This document shows positions 36,601 through 48,326 of a DNA stretch of 64,000 bases, piece after piece. Position 1 is the first letter of the stretch. Each line of letters starts with the position of its first letter. The stretch is taken from NCBI GenBank assembly GCA_001949185.1, contig BDGG01000003.1:1811164-1875163 (forward strand), read 5' to 3'. This DNA comes from Ramazzottius varieornatus. Its lineage: Eukaryota; Tardigrada; Eutardigrada; Parachela; Ramazzottiidae. The notes beneath the pieces were generated by a model. The model was given only the letters and a program-made list of their open reading frames with translations, was not told the DNA's origin and did not search any database. The position numbers and the translations under genes were made by a program.

Positions 36601-39600
36601 GTGTGAGCGTGCGAGGCTGGTGGAGGAATGACGGGAGCTGGTCGGTCCAGCTGCGGAAGCTTCTCGGTCTGAGACGACAAGGCCTAAAACAGTATCAACT
36701 GAACACAGTTCTGGAAAACCGGGACAACCAAGCCCTGACGTCGGCAAGTGAACTGAGTATCGTCACTATCCCAAGTGACGCACGTTTCTATAGGCTGAAA
36801 GTGTACCCCACTTAAGAAAACAAACGTCTTCAAGTCACAACTTACCTCTCCGATGGCCGTGAAGTAGCTTCGGGCCACGCCATTTCCCTCGCCGGGTTCA
36901 TCGCGGAAAGTCACCTTCAGTTTAGAACAGGCATGTGGACCGGGCAAGCTGCATCGCTTGTTGAAAAAGACGTTAAGCAGCGCGAATGACTCGGGTATGA
37001 GGTCTTCTCGAGGACGTGCAACCTAACAGAAGAAAAAAACAGCAGTTAGTGACCCAGTCCTCTATGAAGAGAGAGCTGGACGCACGTTGAGGACTAAATC
37101 CCGTTGTTGAGAAGTCCGTAGTCGTTCCATCTCCTTCCTGAACTTGGCTTCCCTTGTTGGGAAAGGCGCGATATCCCCGATCAACGAGGCTGGTTCGGTG
37201 CCGACGTCTTCCGAGAAGACTCGACTGAAGATGTCCAAAGTTTGGCGCCATCGACCAAGCACCAAATCTTGAGAGATGAGCGCTCCAAGAATCTTCCGCC
37301 TATACCAATAAACAATCAGTCAGTCGAGCAAGGCTGGCGAACGACAAGTGAAAGATCGTTGTATCAAGTGGCGCATTTTTTCATTGTAATTACCAGGTAG
37401 TATGCGCCACTTAAGATAACGATCTTGTAGGTTTCCTCTGCCTCCAAAATATTCTCGAAAACTCGGAATAACATTCCAAAATTGAGCAAGATTTTACTAG
37501 TTATGATAGTCTGATTGAGGCTTTAGCTTACCTTGGTGAGACTCGATTAGCATCGACTGATCGATCATCCGCCGATTGCGCGCTCGTGCCTTCTTCGGCG
37601 TTGTACTCATCGTCCGAGTCCGTCCCCGGAGTCCACAAGCGACTATCTTCCTGTCGGTTGGTTAACGATAACCGAACAGGTGGACTCTTGAAACTAGCCG
37701 GACTGCCACTAGGGATCTCCGAGGAGTAATCCACCAGCTTAGCACCGAAGAGCTCTTCGCGCCTTACGCTGGGTATCAGGAGCTGTGGTCGATCAGCTAA
37801 AGGCAGACTTTCTGTCAGAGACCTTTGAAAGGGGTCGGGTTGTGAGCTACCCAAGTAGCACATCGACCGAGATCGACGGAAGAACGGGTGTGTTCGAGTG
37901 GCCTCCACGGGCCGCGAGGATCTTTCGGAGTCCGTAAGTTTCGCCGGCGAACCCAACTGCAATAATAAAGATTACTCTTCAAATTCACGTGATGTGTAAA
38001 CAGCTTTATAAGGTTCAAGTCATAACTTCGGTAAAAACGTCGAAAAAATCATTTTTCCAAGTGGCGCACGCTGTCGGCGAATAACAATCTAAACTGTGCC
38101 ACTTGGAAATAGCGTTACGAATTTGTCTGCAAAGCTCGTATCTGCTATTTGTTTGATAGATATCTTGTTTTATTGATCGAGGATGAATGTTACGAAATTA
38201 ATTGGCGAAAACGAAACAATTTCGAATGCAGAATTCTTTTAAGGAGTCTCACAGTAGGGAAGTCTTTGGCGAGGCTTTCCATGCCTTCCTTGACGCGGTC
38301 TTGCCACGTCACTGAGGTGGACTTTGCTCGATCTCTGGCTTCTTTCTTCAGGTCCAGCAGGATCGAAGCGTCGGTGGTCACGCGGACATAGTTGATCAGA
38401 GCGTCGAAGATGTAAGCCACGTGTTTCAGAGCTGAGACGTCGACAACCGGAAGCGAGTCACCGTGCTCCGAGTTGTGCGAACGCATCAACGAGAGGGCGT
38501 AGTTCAGGAAATCAGAACGAGCAGGCGCTGAACCATCTACAATAATCATAACCATAAGTACTTGCTCCGATTTAATGCACAATATCTGTTATTATTTATT
38601 CATCTATGGATTTTCCTAGGACTAGATTTATCTTTTGAAAATCCTCGAAAGTAAATCCTAAATTAGTCGGAGTCTTTGAAAGAAAAGAACTTACCTCTGG
38701 TTGTTCGTCGCTGAGAAGGTAAGTGCAAAGAATGCGAGCTTCGCAGCAGCATTTCCTCGTCGTGATCGCGAGAAGAGGCAATCGACCGATCACGTTGCGG
38801 GTGGGCCGTCACCACGTCGCTCGAATGGTACAACGCGTACCCGAACCTCAGCTGGGCTTCCGTTGAATCAAGGATGTTGCAGACCCAGCTCCAGGTTCTT
38901 TTCAAACTTTCGTCCACAAAGTTCTGGAACAAAATGACGAAGTAATTTTAGTAATCGTTCAGCGAAATTTCAACAGCTACCTACATACAGCGACCTTTAG
39001 GCATACTGCGATCTACATGAATGCAGGTACTCGTACTTGCAACAGTAGCAACGAATTAATTCTTCAATGGTTTCAAGACCAGGTAGCCTACCTCAAGTCG
39101 ATCCATCTTGCTGCTTTCAATCTGAGATACATCAGTATCTTCAGAACGAACTGAAGGGTCTCGAAGTTCAGCCATCAGCTCCGCCACCTCTCGAATGATG
39201 ATACCGTAAGACCTAGCCAGGTTGGAGAAGGTGGTGTTGAAGGAAGTACTGCTTGAAGAACTTCCTTCGACCTTGCGGACTGCCCCGGAGGTGTCGACAT
39301 ACACATAACTCCCTCCTCCTGAAAGACAACCAACCAGTTCAGAAACTTTTCAGCTTCGTTGTGTAATTTCAATTCGGGAGCCCAATAACCAAGGGCGTCG
39401 ACAAGATTGTTCTCCAAAGTGGCGCACATATTCAGTGTTACTGGCCGGAAACGCGCGCCACTTGTAAAAACTATCCCGCCGAGCTCGCATTCATCCATCA
39501 AGTCTTACTTGACGAAGCCAATGGATGGCCGCCAAACAAGTCGCGAGAAGACCGTGGAGCATTTCGAGAGGTGGACGACTGGGCTGCCCACTGGATACCA

Positions 39601-42600
39601 GGTGGTAGAGTAACACCAGTAGAGGCACGCGCTGGGTAGATGGAGGACATGGAGGGAATGCCATGACGGAAGAGCCCGCCACCGCGACCTGCGTCCATGA
39701 ACATTGGATACAAGTGCTCGTCCTCCCCATCGATCGAGTTACTCTGTCAGCAAAGCATAAACCATCATCAACCTTACGAATACTCAAAGCTGAACAGTTT
39801 AGAAGATCTTACGCCATCGTCCATATCAACTTCTTCACTTTCGGCCTCGTCTTCTTCTTCGTCGTCCTCTTCTTCGTGAGTTCCCGTTGATGAATGTTCA
39901 GAATCCGAGTGGTTGTCTTCGGAGAAGGTTTCATGAGCCACGCCTGTAAAGACGGAACCTTTTAAGCTATGTAGCGTGTTGAAAAGGAGAAACAACATTG
40001 ATACTCACTGTCGGGATCTCGGTCGTGGGTGTCCGCGTCTCGTAAGGCAGAGTCGCCAAACCTAGGCATGTTACCATTCTCCGAGTCTGTACCGTCCGAG
40101 TCGGGATCTTCCTCGATGTCCATGTCACTCATGTTCGCCAGAACATCCATCTCATGCAACGGCTGGCCATGAGGCGGCGAAGGTATCGAGAAGATGGAAG
40201 AGGGCTCGTTGGCGGCCGAAGCGTTGAAGACTGGTGGCGTACGAACTCGAATGGTACCGGTGGTGCTCGCGCGATCACTCAGTCTCCTGTCCGAACTCTG
40301 AAAGATAACGCGAATCTAAACATTCGGGCGAAAAAATATTGTATCAGCTTAAACTTACATCTGGCGGAATGACGATGTCAAATTCATCTTCAAAAGGGAT
40401 GGCGTGGACAGCGTCCATGTCGGCATCCCTTCCCTGGCTGCTGGGTACGGACATCAGCGGTTCCCTGCGTCCTCTTGCTCGGCGTCGTTCAGCTAAAGGT
40501 TCCACGTTAAAGACCTCATCGCTCGCTCTTTGGCTTGTATGGTCAGCTACAGCGTTGGAGGTAGAAAAGTTGGCGCCGGGCCGAGCTACTCCAAGACGCA
40601 CCGGAGCTATCAGAGCTTCTGCGGCTTCGCAGAGCTCTACCACTGAAGACATGGGTAGCCGTCGGAAAACATCACGAATCTTCTGTACTGGCTTCGGAAT
40701 CGGCAGGGATACACTGCAAATATTCGTGATGTCACTGACGTTCATCTGGAAGGTCGACCAACAAAGTTTACAGTCTTTCGTCCACCTCATACACAAACAC
40801 CAATGTTAAGTGCCTAAACACGGTATGCAAGTGTGTGCAAGATAGGCAGACTGTACACTTTGCACACACTTGCATACACCATATCGTTCATATCCTACGA
40901 CCTTCAGTATGCAGGTCTATGCAAAAGTGTACTTGCCGGTCTTTGGCATTTCACTGGCTTTTGAAAGAAGAAATCCATGACGACAAAGCACTACGTACGA
41001 TTTATTTTTGGTGTTGACACTGAGAGAAGTTTCCGCCGTTAGGACGACGAAGACTCGGACGATGGAGCGGATGAACCTGCTGGTCATTTCTTGCGCTTCA
41101 ATGCTAACATCCTGGCCTTCGCACAGGTCGCCAGCTGCGGATCGAACCGTGTTAACGAAGACATCGATATGCTCGGCCTTACACTTCGTCAAGAGGATGT
41201 GGATGAAGCGGTCCAGCAGCGCTGTCCCACTTTGGTAGCTGAGGTGAAACTGGTCTTCTTGTACTGCCGTCGAGAAGGTGGCCAGGCGAGGGTTGGGATA
41301 CCCCGTCATCAGAGTAGTCTTCAGGGCGTCGTAGTTGCCCAGAAGTAGCGTCAGAGCTAGCTGACAGAATCTAGGCGGGTTCAACACTGCAAGAAACGCA
41401 AGCTAAATTACACACAAAATTCAAAGTTTCATTGCATGTTATATTTTACGGTCTTGACGATCTTCTCCTCGGCCAGATTTCAAGAAGCGCTGCTCTCCAA
41501 GCTGACGGCCAACGGTGTAGACCAAGTACTGTAGCAAGTACTCTCCCCTGCAAAAAAGACACATCTGAACTCAGTTCCGGCTGATATACGTTCATCAGAA
41601 AGTTGGAGCAGTTTCCGTACTTGCTGTTCGGTCGGACGACCAAGTCAGTGGACATGCTGGCCAATTTGGTGAATAGCTCCAGCCGGAAGTTCTCATCTCC
41701 AGAGACCAGGCTCTGGCACTTGCATTTCTCCCAACAGTCACAGTACGCTGTCGGAGATGACCTCTTGATTTTACAATCGTGGCCGCGATGACAAGTTCGC
41801 GCACATTCGGTACAGCAACACAAGGTCCCGGTCAGACCACAAGTCCGACATTCCCAAACGTCCTGCTGGATGTGACCTGCAAATAAATTTACAATTACTT
41901 CAATCAATTAATTTACTCTTTTTTAAAATCTGGAGTTTTGCTGAACTAGTCTGTTCGAAAAGCAAGAACGTCGACAAGATCGTCTCTTCAAGTGGCGCGC
42001 ACTTCCGGCCAGTACGATTGTAAACGAGCGCCACTTGGGAAAAACGATCTTGCGAGTTCTTTTCCATCTGAAAACCACGGTTGAATCTTGCTTACGTGCA
42101 CCCGTCCACGTATAAGTGCAGACGTCGTTCAAGCACAGCAGGAACAACGGTGAGTCGTCTGGATTGGACCCAGCAGGGTACAGAATGTCCAAGACGAGCG
42201 AGTCGACCGTTCGAGCGTTGACTGAAGCTTGCTTCCCGGTAGTCAGCTCGGGATAAGACTCTTTGATGGCAGCGAAGGTGGCGTCTAGAAGAACCAGTGC
42301 TGCTTCGTACGAACGAATCAACACTGCGTACATGAAGGGCGTCATGCTCATACAGTTCCTGAAAAAGAAATCTCGTCAATCGATCCTTTTCAGCTTCGGT
42401 CGAAATACAGCTGGAATGTCAACCTTGGTACTTGGGAGCTCGGCAAAGAAACTCGACAAGACTGTTTTCCACAAGTGGCGCACGCTTTCGGTACTATGGC
42501 TGGAGAACTGCACCACCTTGCTGAGTATATTTGCCGAGCTCCTGTTTCATCTAATTTCCTAAAATCGTTTCTTACTTTCCAGCCATTAGTTCAAGAAGGA

Positions 42601-45600
42601 CTTTTCGAGCGCCACGGTGTTGGCAAATCTGCTTGGTAATTTCCAGCGCTCGTTTCGCGCGAGCTGGTCCGCTCTCTTCCGGTACCGTGTCGTCCATTAG
42701 TAGGGTATCCATGCCTTCTGGTTGCACCGGTGGTTCGGGGTTAGGTGGTCGATAACGTTCGCTGCCTGATCGTCCGCGAGCCAGATCTACCCCTTCACCG
42801 CGAGCTCGACGCATGGCTTCTACCATGTTCCCACGACGGATCTTTAGAAGCTGATGGATGTGGTCAGGTCCAACACCAAAGTCTTCAGCCAGAGGAAAGT
42901 CCAGAAGGTCTTCGTCTCGAAGAATGTGGCGACCGAAGCCATGATCTGTGAGGAGAAAGTCGTCACATAAATATAGATTTCGTTTAAATACCGTACTTTC
43001 ATTTTTGTCTTGTCGTAATGGATTATATTTTCGAGTCTCTGAAACTGAATTTTATTACCTGGGTCATTTCGAGACGCTTGTAGATTTTTCGGGAAGTCTT
43101 TCCGTGGTTGTGGGGCACACACTGCCGCACAGACATGCAGGATGTTACGGTTACCATCCGCGCATTCCCGGAGGTACTTCTCAAACAGGGCACCAGTGGA
43201 CGAGAGAATCTGCGTCACCTTCTCACCGTCCACTTCAAAGACGCTTTGGACCAACGAGTGCTCATGAACGACAAAGGCCACAGCTGCGCAAGGAAACTTG
43301 CTGCCTTGTCGGCTAGGCACCGTGATCGTCCGAATGTATGTGCTGAGTGAGTAGACGGGCGAGGAGTTGAGGGCGTGAGGAACCCGCAGGTTCCCATTGT
43401 TGTCTTTCTCCAGCGGGTAGAAGCACTTGTTACCGTCTAACATCATTGTAAAACCATCCTACGAAACATAAGCTCAAAATCTAATGCCGGGACGATTACT
43501 ATGGTATTTGGAATCTCGTATGACAGATCAGCAGATGCTAATAAGACAATCTTCAGGCACCTGCATACACAAAACCACGGCAAAGGTATACTAGCCGTGT
43601 ATGCAGGTACATTGGGATACAACCTTCGTGTACCTACACACAACCCAATGGATCCTTCAGTGCGCGCAAGTATGCAAATGCTTGATACAACTGTGTTTTG
43701 CTTGCTGCGAATGTCAAGTTTCTGAGTTTCTTACCCGACCACCTGTCGCTAGCCTGATGTTACATTCCGAGTTGCCCAAAATGTACTTCGCTTCACACAG
43801 AAACCTGCTCTGGGAGTCCTTCTTTCCGCTTTGGAGGTTATAGTTGACCAGCGACAGCTTGCCCGAGACGCCCAGGACGACCATCTGGATGCTTCGAGTG
43901 TTCGGTGCACAGGCCAGGACCTTCTTGCAGCTGGCACTGATCCGCAGCTTCTTCGGCGTCTTCTGGACAGAGTCAGTATTCTTCGTGGAAGTGCTAGTCG
44001 ACTGCGCACCACGATGCAGCGCTAAGTCACTCTTTCTGATACACTTCGAGTCTTCTAATCCTCGAGAAGAGCCAGTTTCGGAGCCCGGAAGATCCTGAGA
44101 GAATGTCACGTAAGCGTGATCTTCCGTCAGCTGGAAGATAAGAAGAAATTCGTATTGAAAACACCGACGAACAATTCAGACGAAATTTCGTCAGCCAGAC
44201 AACCGACATACAGTACCTTTGTGATCTGGCCGATCAACGGTGCTTTGACGCCTTCGTCTATAATGACGACATCTTTCGGCTGCCAGGATTCCGTCACGAA
44301 CTTCGTGTCGACTGGCTCAATTTCCGATGGACGCTTCGCTCCAACGTGGTGCTCGACTGGTCGGACATCTTGGTTGGAAGCCGAGCCCTTTACTGGAGAG
44401 ATGGGCTTTCCGGTGGCTGGATTAAGTAACCGGAAACGAGCGACACTCGAAAGGTCCCACACTACAAAACAAAAACGTCTTCATCGCCGGTTATAATCGG
44501 AATGTTCGAGTAACTTACTGTTGTCCAAAAGCTCTCCACACTGTAATTCGCCCCAAATGTTGACACGGAAGCCGATGGCACCAGGCTGGTAGACTGCACC
44601 GGTTCGATACACTACCGTGGAACCAACTTGCAGGTCACCCATGGACGACGGCTGCTTCGGACGTTTGGAAGGCTTCGATCGAGTCTTCTCCCATAAACGA
44701 TGACGATAACCCAGTGGCATCACACCCCTTAGAAAAGAATACAATATCACAAGGTTCGTCGAATGGCAGCGATTTCGTATCATTCAAATGAGTTCGACAG
44801 CCTTATCGGAAAACAGTTTTGGATCATACTTACCACCAGTAAAGGCATCCTGACTCGACACGGACGCAGGTATACAGAAGCGAGACGTTCACTTCCAAGA
44901 CAGTTTCCGTTTGGAGCTCTTGGAACGAAGTCGCCGGATGTTCTAACTTCTTCGCCAGGACAGACATGCTTTCATCAACCATCGTTGCGAGCTACAGACA
45001 GAAGGAGGAAAAGGATAAGCTACAAAATTAATGGTGACCGTCGAGAAAGTATGAAGAGACCTACCTTTCCAGACTTGGTAAGGAATGTGGCGCGGATACT
45101 ACACACGGCCATCATGGTGACTTGCTCCCTGTGCAGCCCCAAAGCGACCGACTTGGGATGAGATCCAATCTGGTTGACGGACACTTCCATGTTGTCTAGA
45201 GTCGCGCCAGGCTCGAGTTCTAAGTTCAGCGAAGGAGTCTCTGCGTAAGCATGTGGTTCTGACCACTGCCACTGATAGATCTGCCCATCTTCCCCGAGGC
45301 ACACCAGCTCGGAGTGCATGGCACCTATCGCTGTGAACTTCGGAACAACCCGCGTTTCCTAAAAGCAAAATACGAATATAGTACTGCTTATTTTGTAGAT
45401 CTATGCAAACCAAACAATAGAAGCGACATGGGCAAATGATTCAAGTGGCGCACACTTTCCGCCACTGACAATGAAAACGTGCGCCACTTCAATTATCGAT
45501 CAGGTTCAGTCCATTTGCCTCCATCCCAGCTGGAGTTTGCATTTACCCAATCGGGGAACTTGAAGCATTCGATGTTATCGCCCAGGACAGGCGAAGCAGT

Positions 45601-47537
45601 AATGGGTTGAGCCGAGTTCCACGAGCTGGCTTTCTCCCGGCGTTCTCGGGTAGTGTTGGCGCTGCTCCAAGGACCTGATACCGAATATCGCGACGACACT
45701 GAAGGAACGTAGGGTGGTGGCGCCGCACCACTTTCAGCGCCGGAAGGATCCATGGCGTCTTCCATCAAACTGATCAGCATTTCATCTGTCGAAACTCAGT
45801 TCGCTCAGTACACTCACGACGAACTAGGTGAAACCAAATTCTGATATTCGTACTCAGCGCTTACTATGACTGGCTATTTCTTCCGATTCGTCCACATCAT
45901 CGTCTTCTCGACCCAGCAGATTATTCACCGCAGTGTTGACGTCCAAATTCTGTAAGTGGAAATGACTTCAAAACACTCAAATACTTTAGGAACTCTAAAT
46001 ACTCAGCAAGAAGTTCTTTACCGTTCGAAGAAGCTCTCGAACCACAGTTCGCCTAGATTTCCCTTGGAGAATTGTTTGGACCTGGAAAAGTGAACAACAC
46101 CAGTGGGAAACGTTCCGCGCGGCTTTTTTACTTGTACGAACTAACCTGAGCGACCAGTTCTTCCGGGACCGACGAGGAAGGTACCGTCACTCGCCTGACC
46201 GACACTTCTCGATTCAGCAGCGGATCGACTACGGCAGTTCGATGGAAACTTGCAGAAGCCAGTTGTGGAGGCTGTACTTGGTGGGCCGCCGTGGACGCTT
46301 CCGCTGGCAAGTGCGACGCGCTACCTCGACCTCTGCTCAACACCAGCGGCGCATGGACCAGTCCTTCCGTCCCCAAACGACGGGCTGCCGAGCGTCGTGT
46401 CGCTTGGATGACGGCTGCGCTTGGCACGGTATTGGCCGGAGCACGGGAGGATGAGGAAGTCAATGTGGAGGAACTGTAGAGACGCGGATTTCGTCGTTGC
46501 TGGAGCTGGATATCATTGATGGCTTGTTGAACGACTTGACTGGTCGTTCGGACACTGCTGGAGGTTTCAGTGTCCATGTGCGACTTCTTTGGAGGTGGCC
46601 TACGGAAAGAAAGATCTATGTGTACACTAACTAAAGAAACCCGAAAGGTCCGACGAATTTTTCTGTGTGAAAGTCCTCATATGGGACGTGGTCAAATGAT
46701 TACAGCCAGATCATTTGCTTAGGTGGCGCACGTTTCCATTGTTATTAGCTGAAACAGTGCGCCATCTGGGACAGCGATCTGGTTCAAGCCATCTTTCCAC
46801 GTCCCATATCTGAAAATTATGAACGTATAATATTGCCAGAGTATTCGCAGTTCAAAAGCCTGTTTCGGCAACGAACGTTCAGCTTCGAACTGTATCCAGA
46901 AGATGGTCAAGATACATAGTATTCAGAAAATTTCTTACTCTTGTCCGACGCGACTCTTGCTGCTGGCAGATTCTAACGCAGCCGCATTTTCTGGCTTGGA
47001 ATCACAATCGACGCTGTAAGATATTCGCCTCACAGTTCCATTCTACAGAGAAAACAAACACGGTTCAAGCTGTTCGAAGATAATACGAACAGGAATGAAT
47101 CTGGAATTTTCGGATTCCGGAAAACTCTTACATCGAGCAGGAAGGCCAAGTATTCCGGTCCAACACCAACTTGGCTGATTCCCACTTGGTTCAACTCTTG
47201 CAAAATTCCCGAAATGTCTGGAAATCCATTTTGTTCCTGAATCGACTCTTCTAGCCTGAAACATTAACAGGAAACTCAAACAGCAGCGGGAACAGCCTGT
47301 TCCCGACCAAATTACACGAGTTAATTAACCTCTTTTGTCCTTTCGTCCCGACGACACGACGATGAAGTACGTCGTTACTCATATTCATAAATAAAACAAC
47401 CAGACGATCACAAATGAAGCTTACTTTAGGTTTATGGCATCGACGGGTGCGGGGAGTCCATGGAGGAAGAATCGGAGAGAGGTGGTGGATATCTTCTTGG
47501 CTGTATATTCTTCGAACAGCTGACTGGCGACTGCCAT
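33627..47537 (-). CDS. UBR5: E3 ubiquitin-protein ligase UBR5 (HYD), complete
   Basis: Very large HECT ligase acting on N-degron and chromatin/translation substrates. More than 25 minus-strand exons over 13.9 kb. First exon 47537-47425 ([17 protein letters not shown]) joins 47255-47132 ([17 protein letters not shown]). The UBA region is near 45870-46160 (VPEELVAQ, then ILQGKS and LDVN). RCC1-like/beta-propeller segments run about 42.9-45.8 kb ([37 protein letters not shown]). The UBR zinc box is at about 41640-41880 ([20 protein letters not shown]...[10 protein letters not shown]). An acidic region is near 39.8-40.1 kb. The MLLE/PABC domain is at about 35250-35370. HECT runs from about 37.2 kb ([15 protein letters not shown]) to the end. 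The catalytic Cys follows TANT across the last join (33902-33789 to 33725-33627); the protein ends KTKNFGFV. Nine family A copies and other repeats fill its introns. Minor exon edges are not resolved. Confidence 0.95.
33952..34070. repeat. Foldback element family A, copy 10 (full ends)
   Basis: GGGACGTCGGCGAAC at the left and GTTTGCCGACGTTTC at the right define the element's termini; inner arms CAGCTGGCGCACAC and GGTGCGCCACTTG. Intron before the penultimate UBR5 exon. Confidence 0.92.
34840..34985. repeat. ATGTCATATTACATGACA-type palindromic stretch in a UBR5 intron
   Basis: Several TGTCATAT/ATGACATG words in opposite orientation (about 34847-34870 and 34918-34976). Similar words occur near 6587 and 28680. 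Possibly another small foldback family; borders unclear. Confidence 0.4.
35600..36160. repeat. Large CACACC/GGTGTG inverted repeat in a UBR5 intron
   Basis: The arm at about 35620-35785, built of CACACCACACC and GGTTTCGGTGTG units, faces an inverted counterpart at about 35990-36124, with CGAAAAAC words shared by both. Outside them GCGCGAGTAGACCTGAG (about 35600) faces CTCAGGTCTATGCGCGAG (about 36141), so arms extend past the low-complexity part. About 200 bases of unique sequence lie between. It lies in the intron before the MLLE-coding exon. Confidence 0.8.
36152..36257. repeat. Family D repeat (GTATGCAGG / CCTGCATAC)
   Basis: GAGTATGCAGGC occurs at about 36155 and again at 36246, with AACCTGCATACACC between. 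Adjacent to the CACACC inverted repeat; another CACCTGCATACAC lies at about 35483. The two structures may be one composite insertion. Confidence 0.55.
36734..36836. repeat. Foldback element family A, copy 11
   Basis: CTGACGTCGGCAAGTGAAC outer end, inner CCAAGTGACGCACG and GTGTACCCCACTTAAG arms; right end is degraded. UBR5 intron. Confidence 0.82.
37332..37440. repeat. Foldback element family A, copy 12
   Basis: TCAAGTGGCGCATT and TATGCGCCACTTAAG arms around an AT-rich loop; AGATCGTTG and ACGATCTTG pair outside. UBR5 intron. Confidence 0.88.
38024..38138. repeat. Foldback element family A, copy 13
   Basis: TTTTCCAAGTGGCGCACGC and ACTGTGCCACTTGGAAA arms; one G-C step is missing in the right arm. 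UBR5 intron. Confidence 0.87.
38980..39040. repeat. Family D repeat, degenerate
   Basis: CTACCTACATACAGC faces CATGAATGCAGGTAC. Weak copy in a UBR5 intron. Confidence 0.4.
39376..39488. repeat. Foldback element family A, copy 14
   Basis: GGGAGCCC left and CCGAGCTCGC right ends, inner AAAGTGGCGCACAT and GCGCGCCACTTG arms. UBR5 intron. Confidence 0.88.
40825..40922. repeat. Family D repeat, long arms
   Basis: GGTATGCAAGTGTGTGCAA faces TTGCACACACTTGCATACAC, a nearly perfect 18-base inverted pair, followed by GTATGCAGGTCTATGC. UBR5 intron. Confidence 0.7.
41955..42060. repeat. Foldback element family A, copy 15
   Basis: AAGAACGTCGACAAGATCG and CGATCTTGCGAGTTCTT outer pairing, inner CAAGTGGCGCGCAC and GAGCGCCACTTGG. 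UBR5 intron next to the UBR-box exon. Confidence 0.9.
42434..42543. repeat. Foldback element family A, copy 16
   Basis: GGGAGCTCGGCAAAGAAAC and GTATATTTGCCGAGCTCC ends are well kept; the right inner arm (CTGCACCACCTTG) is mutated. UBR5 intron. Confidence 0.9.
43559..43608. repeat. Family D foldback, clean copy
   Basis: ACCTGCATACAC at 43559-43570 and its exact reverse complement GTGTATGCAGGT at 43597-43608 with a 26-base spacer. A further GTGTACCTACACAC and GCAAGTATGCAAATG follow up to 43690. UBR5 intron. Confidence 0.8.
45427..45519. repeat. Foldback element family A, copy 17
   Basis: TCAAGTGGCGCACACTTTC and ACGTGCGCCACTTC arms with the spacer type CCACTGACAATGAAA shared with copies 1, 19 and 20. 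Its right end runs up against a UBR5 exon (about 45.54 kb). Confidence 0.9.
46679..46808. repeat. Foldback element family A, copy 18 (full length)
   Basis: ATATGGGACGTGG at the left and CCACGTCCCATAT at the right are exact inverted copies, marking full ends of about 127 bases; inner arms TTAGGTGGCGCACG and CAGTGCGCCATCTGG. UBR5 intron. Confidence 0.93.
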
Positions 47538-47802
47538 TTCCAGTACTCCCTTTCCGCTTCAGTCGACACTCATGGGCGCTGGAGTAATCTTCTTCGAACT
47601 CACAACCACTCAGAAATCAAGATTGTGGCTTGTAGGAGATGAAATACCGTTGAAGACGAAGACTTCAAAAGGCAAGACGTGAACTTGAGGAAAACTTCGA
47701 GGAAAAAGAACTGTACCAGTAAAAACGGAGTCTACGCGTACGGAGTCGTGCGCGTAGACCAAGCCCGGGTACACGCGTGCAGCAGTTCCAGACAATCAAG
47801 TT

Positions 47803-47944
47803 GTATCTGAAATCAAACGGGAGATGCTACTTAATCAGACGATCAATTACCGGAACAACATTCAAGGCGGTTGAATCGTCCTTGTCCTGGCATGTTTCAA
47901 TCCTTGTCTGATTAAGTAGTATCTCCCGTTTGGATTTCAGATAC
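47803..47944. mobile_element. 142-bp palindromic MITE (family C)
   Basis: GTATCTGAAATC at the left and GATTTCAGATAC at the right are exact inverted ends; arms continue through AAACGGGAGATGCTACTTAA and TTAAGTAGTATCTCCCGTTT to GTCTGATTAAG, so about 36 bases pair. TA is contained in the palindromic end, consistent with TA target choice. Only one copy is seen here. Confidence 0.85.
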
Positions 47945-48326
47945 TGTATTTTTATTTATTTCTTTTCAATGTGAAATTGCTTTATTCAAACAAATGACTT
48001 TTTCTTCAAAAGAAGACCACAATGAAGCACGAGACTAAATCAAAATCAACAAGTTACGTGAACACGGTTCTTCCCTTCCTAAGATCCAAAACATAGAATA
48101 TTTCTTCGAGTCCTTTAGTCTCCTTCGCAGTACCCAAAACACAAAAAGCGTTACCCCGCTGTATGTCAAGAGACAAGCGCTGTTTGAAATATTGAAGAGA
48201 TCTAGTCTAAAAACAAAACTGAACAGACTTCTTCCCGATCGCGTTGATCAATTCCGTCGCTGCAGGTCCCCAAGATCCGAAGGTCTCGAATCCCAAAGGA
48301 ACGAAGAGGTACTGTGAAGCGAAGAC

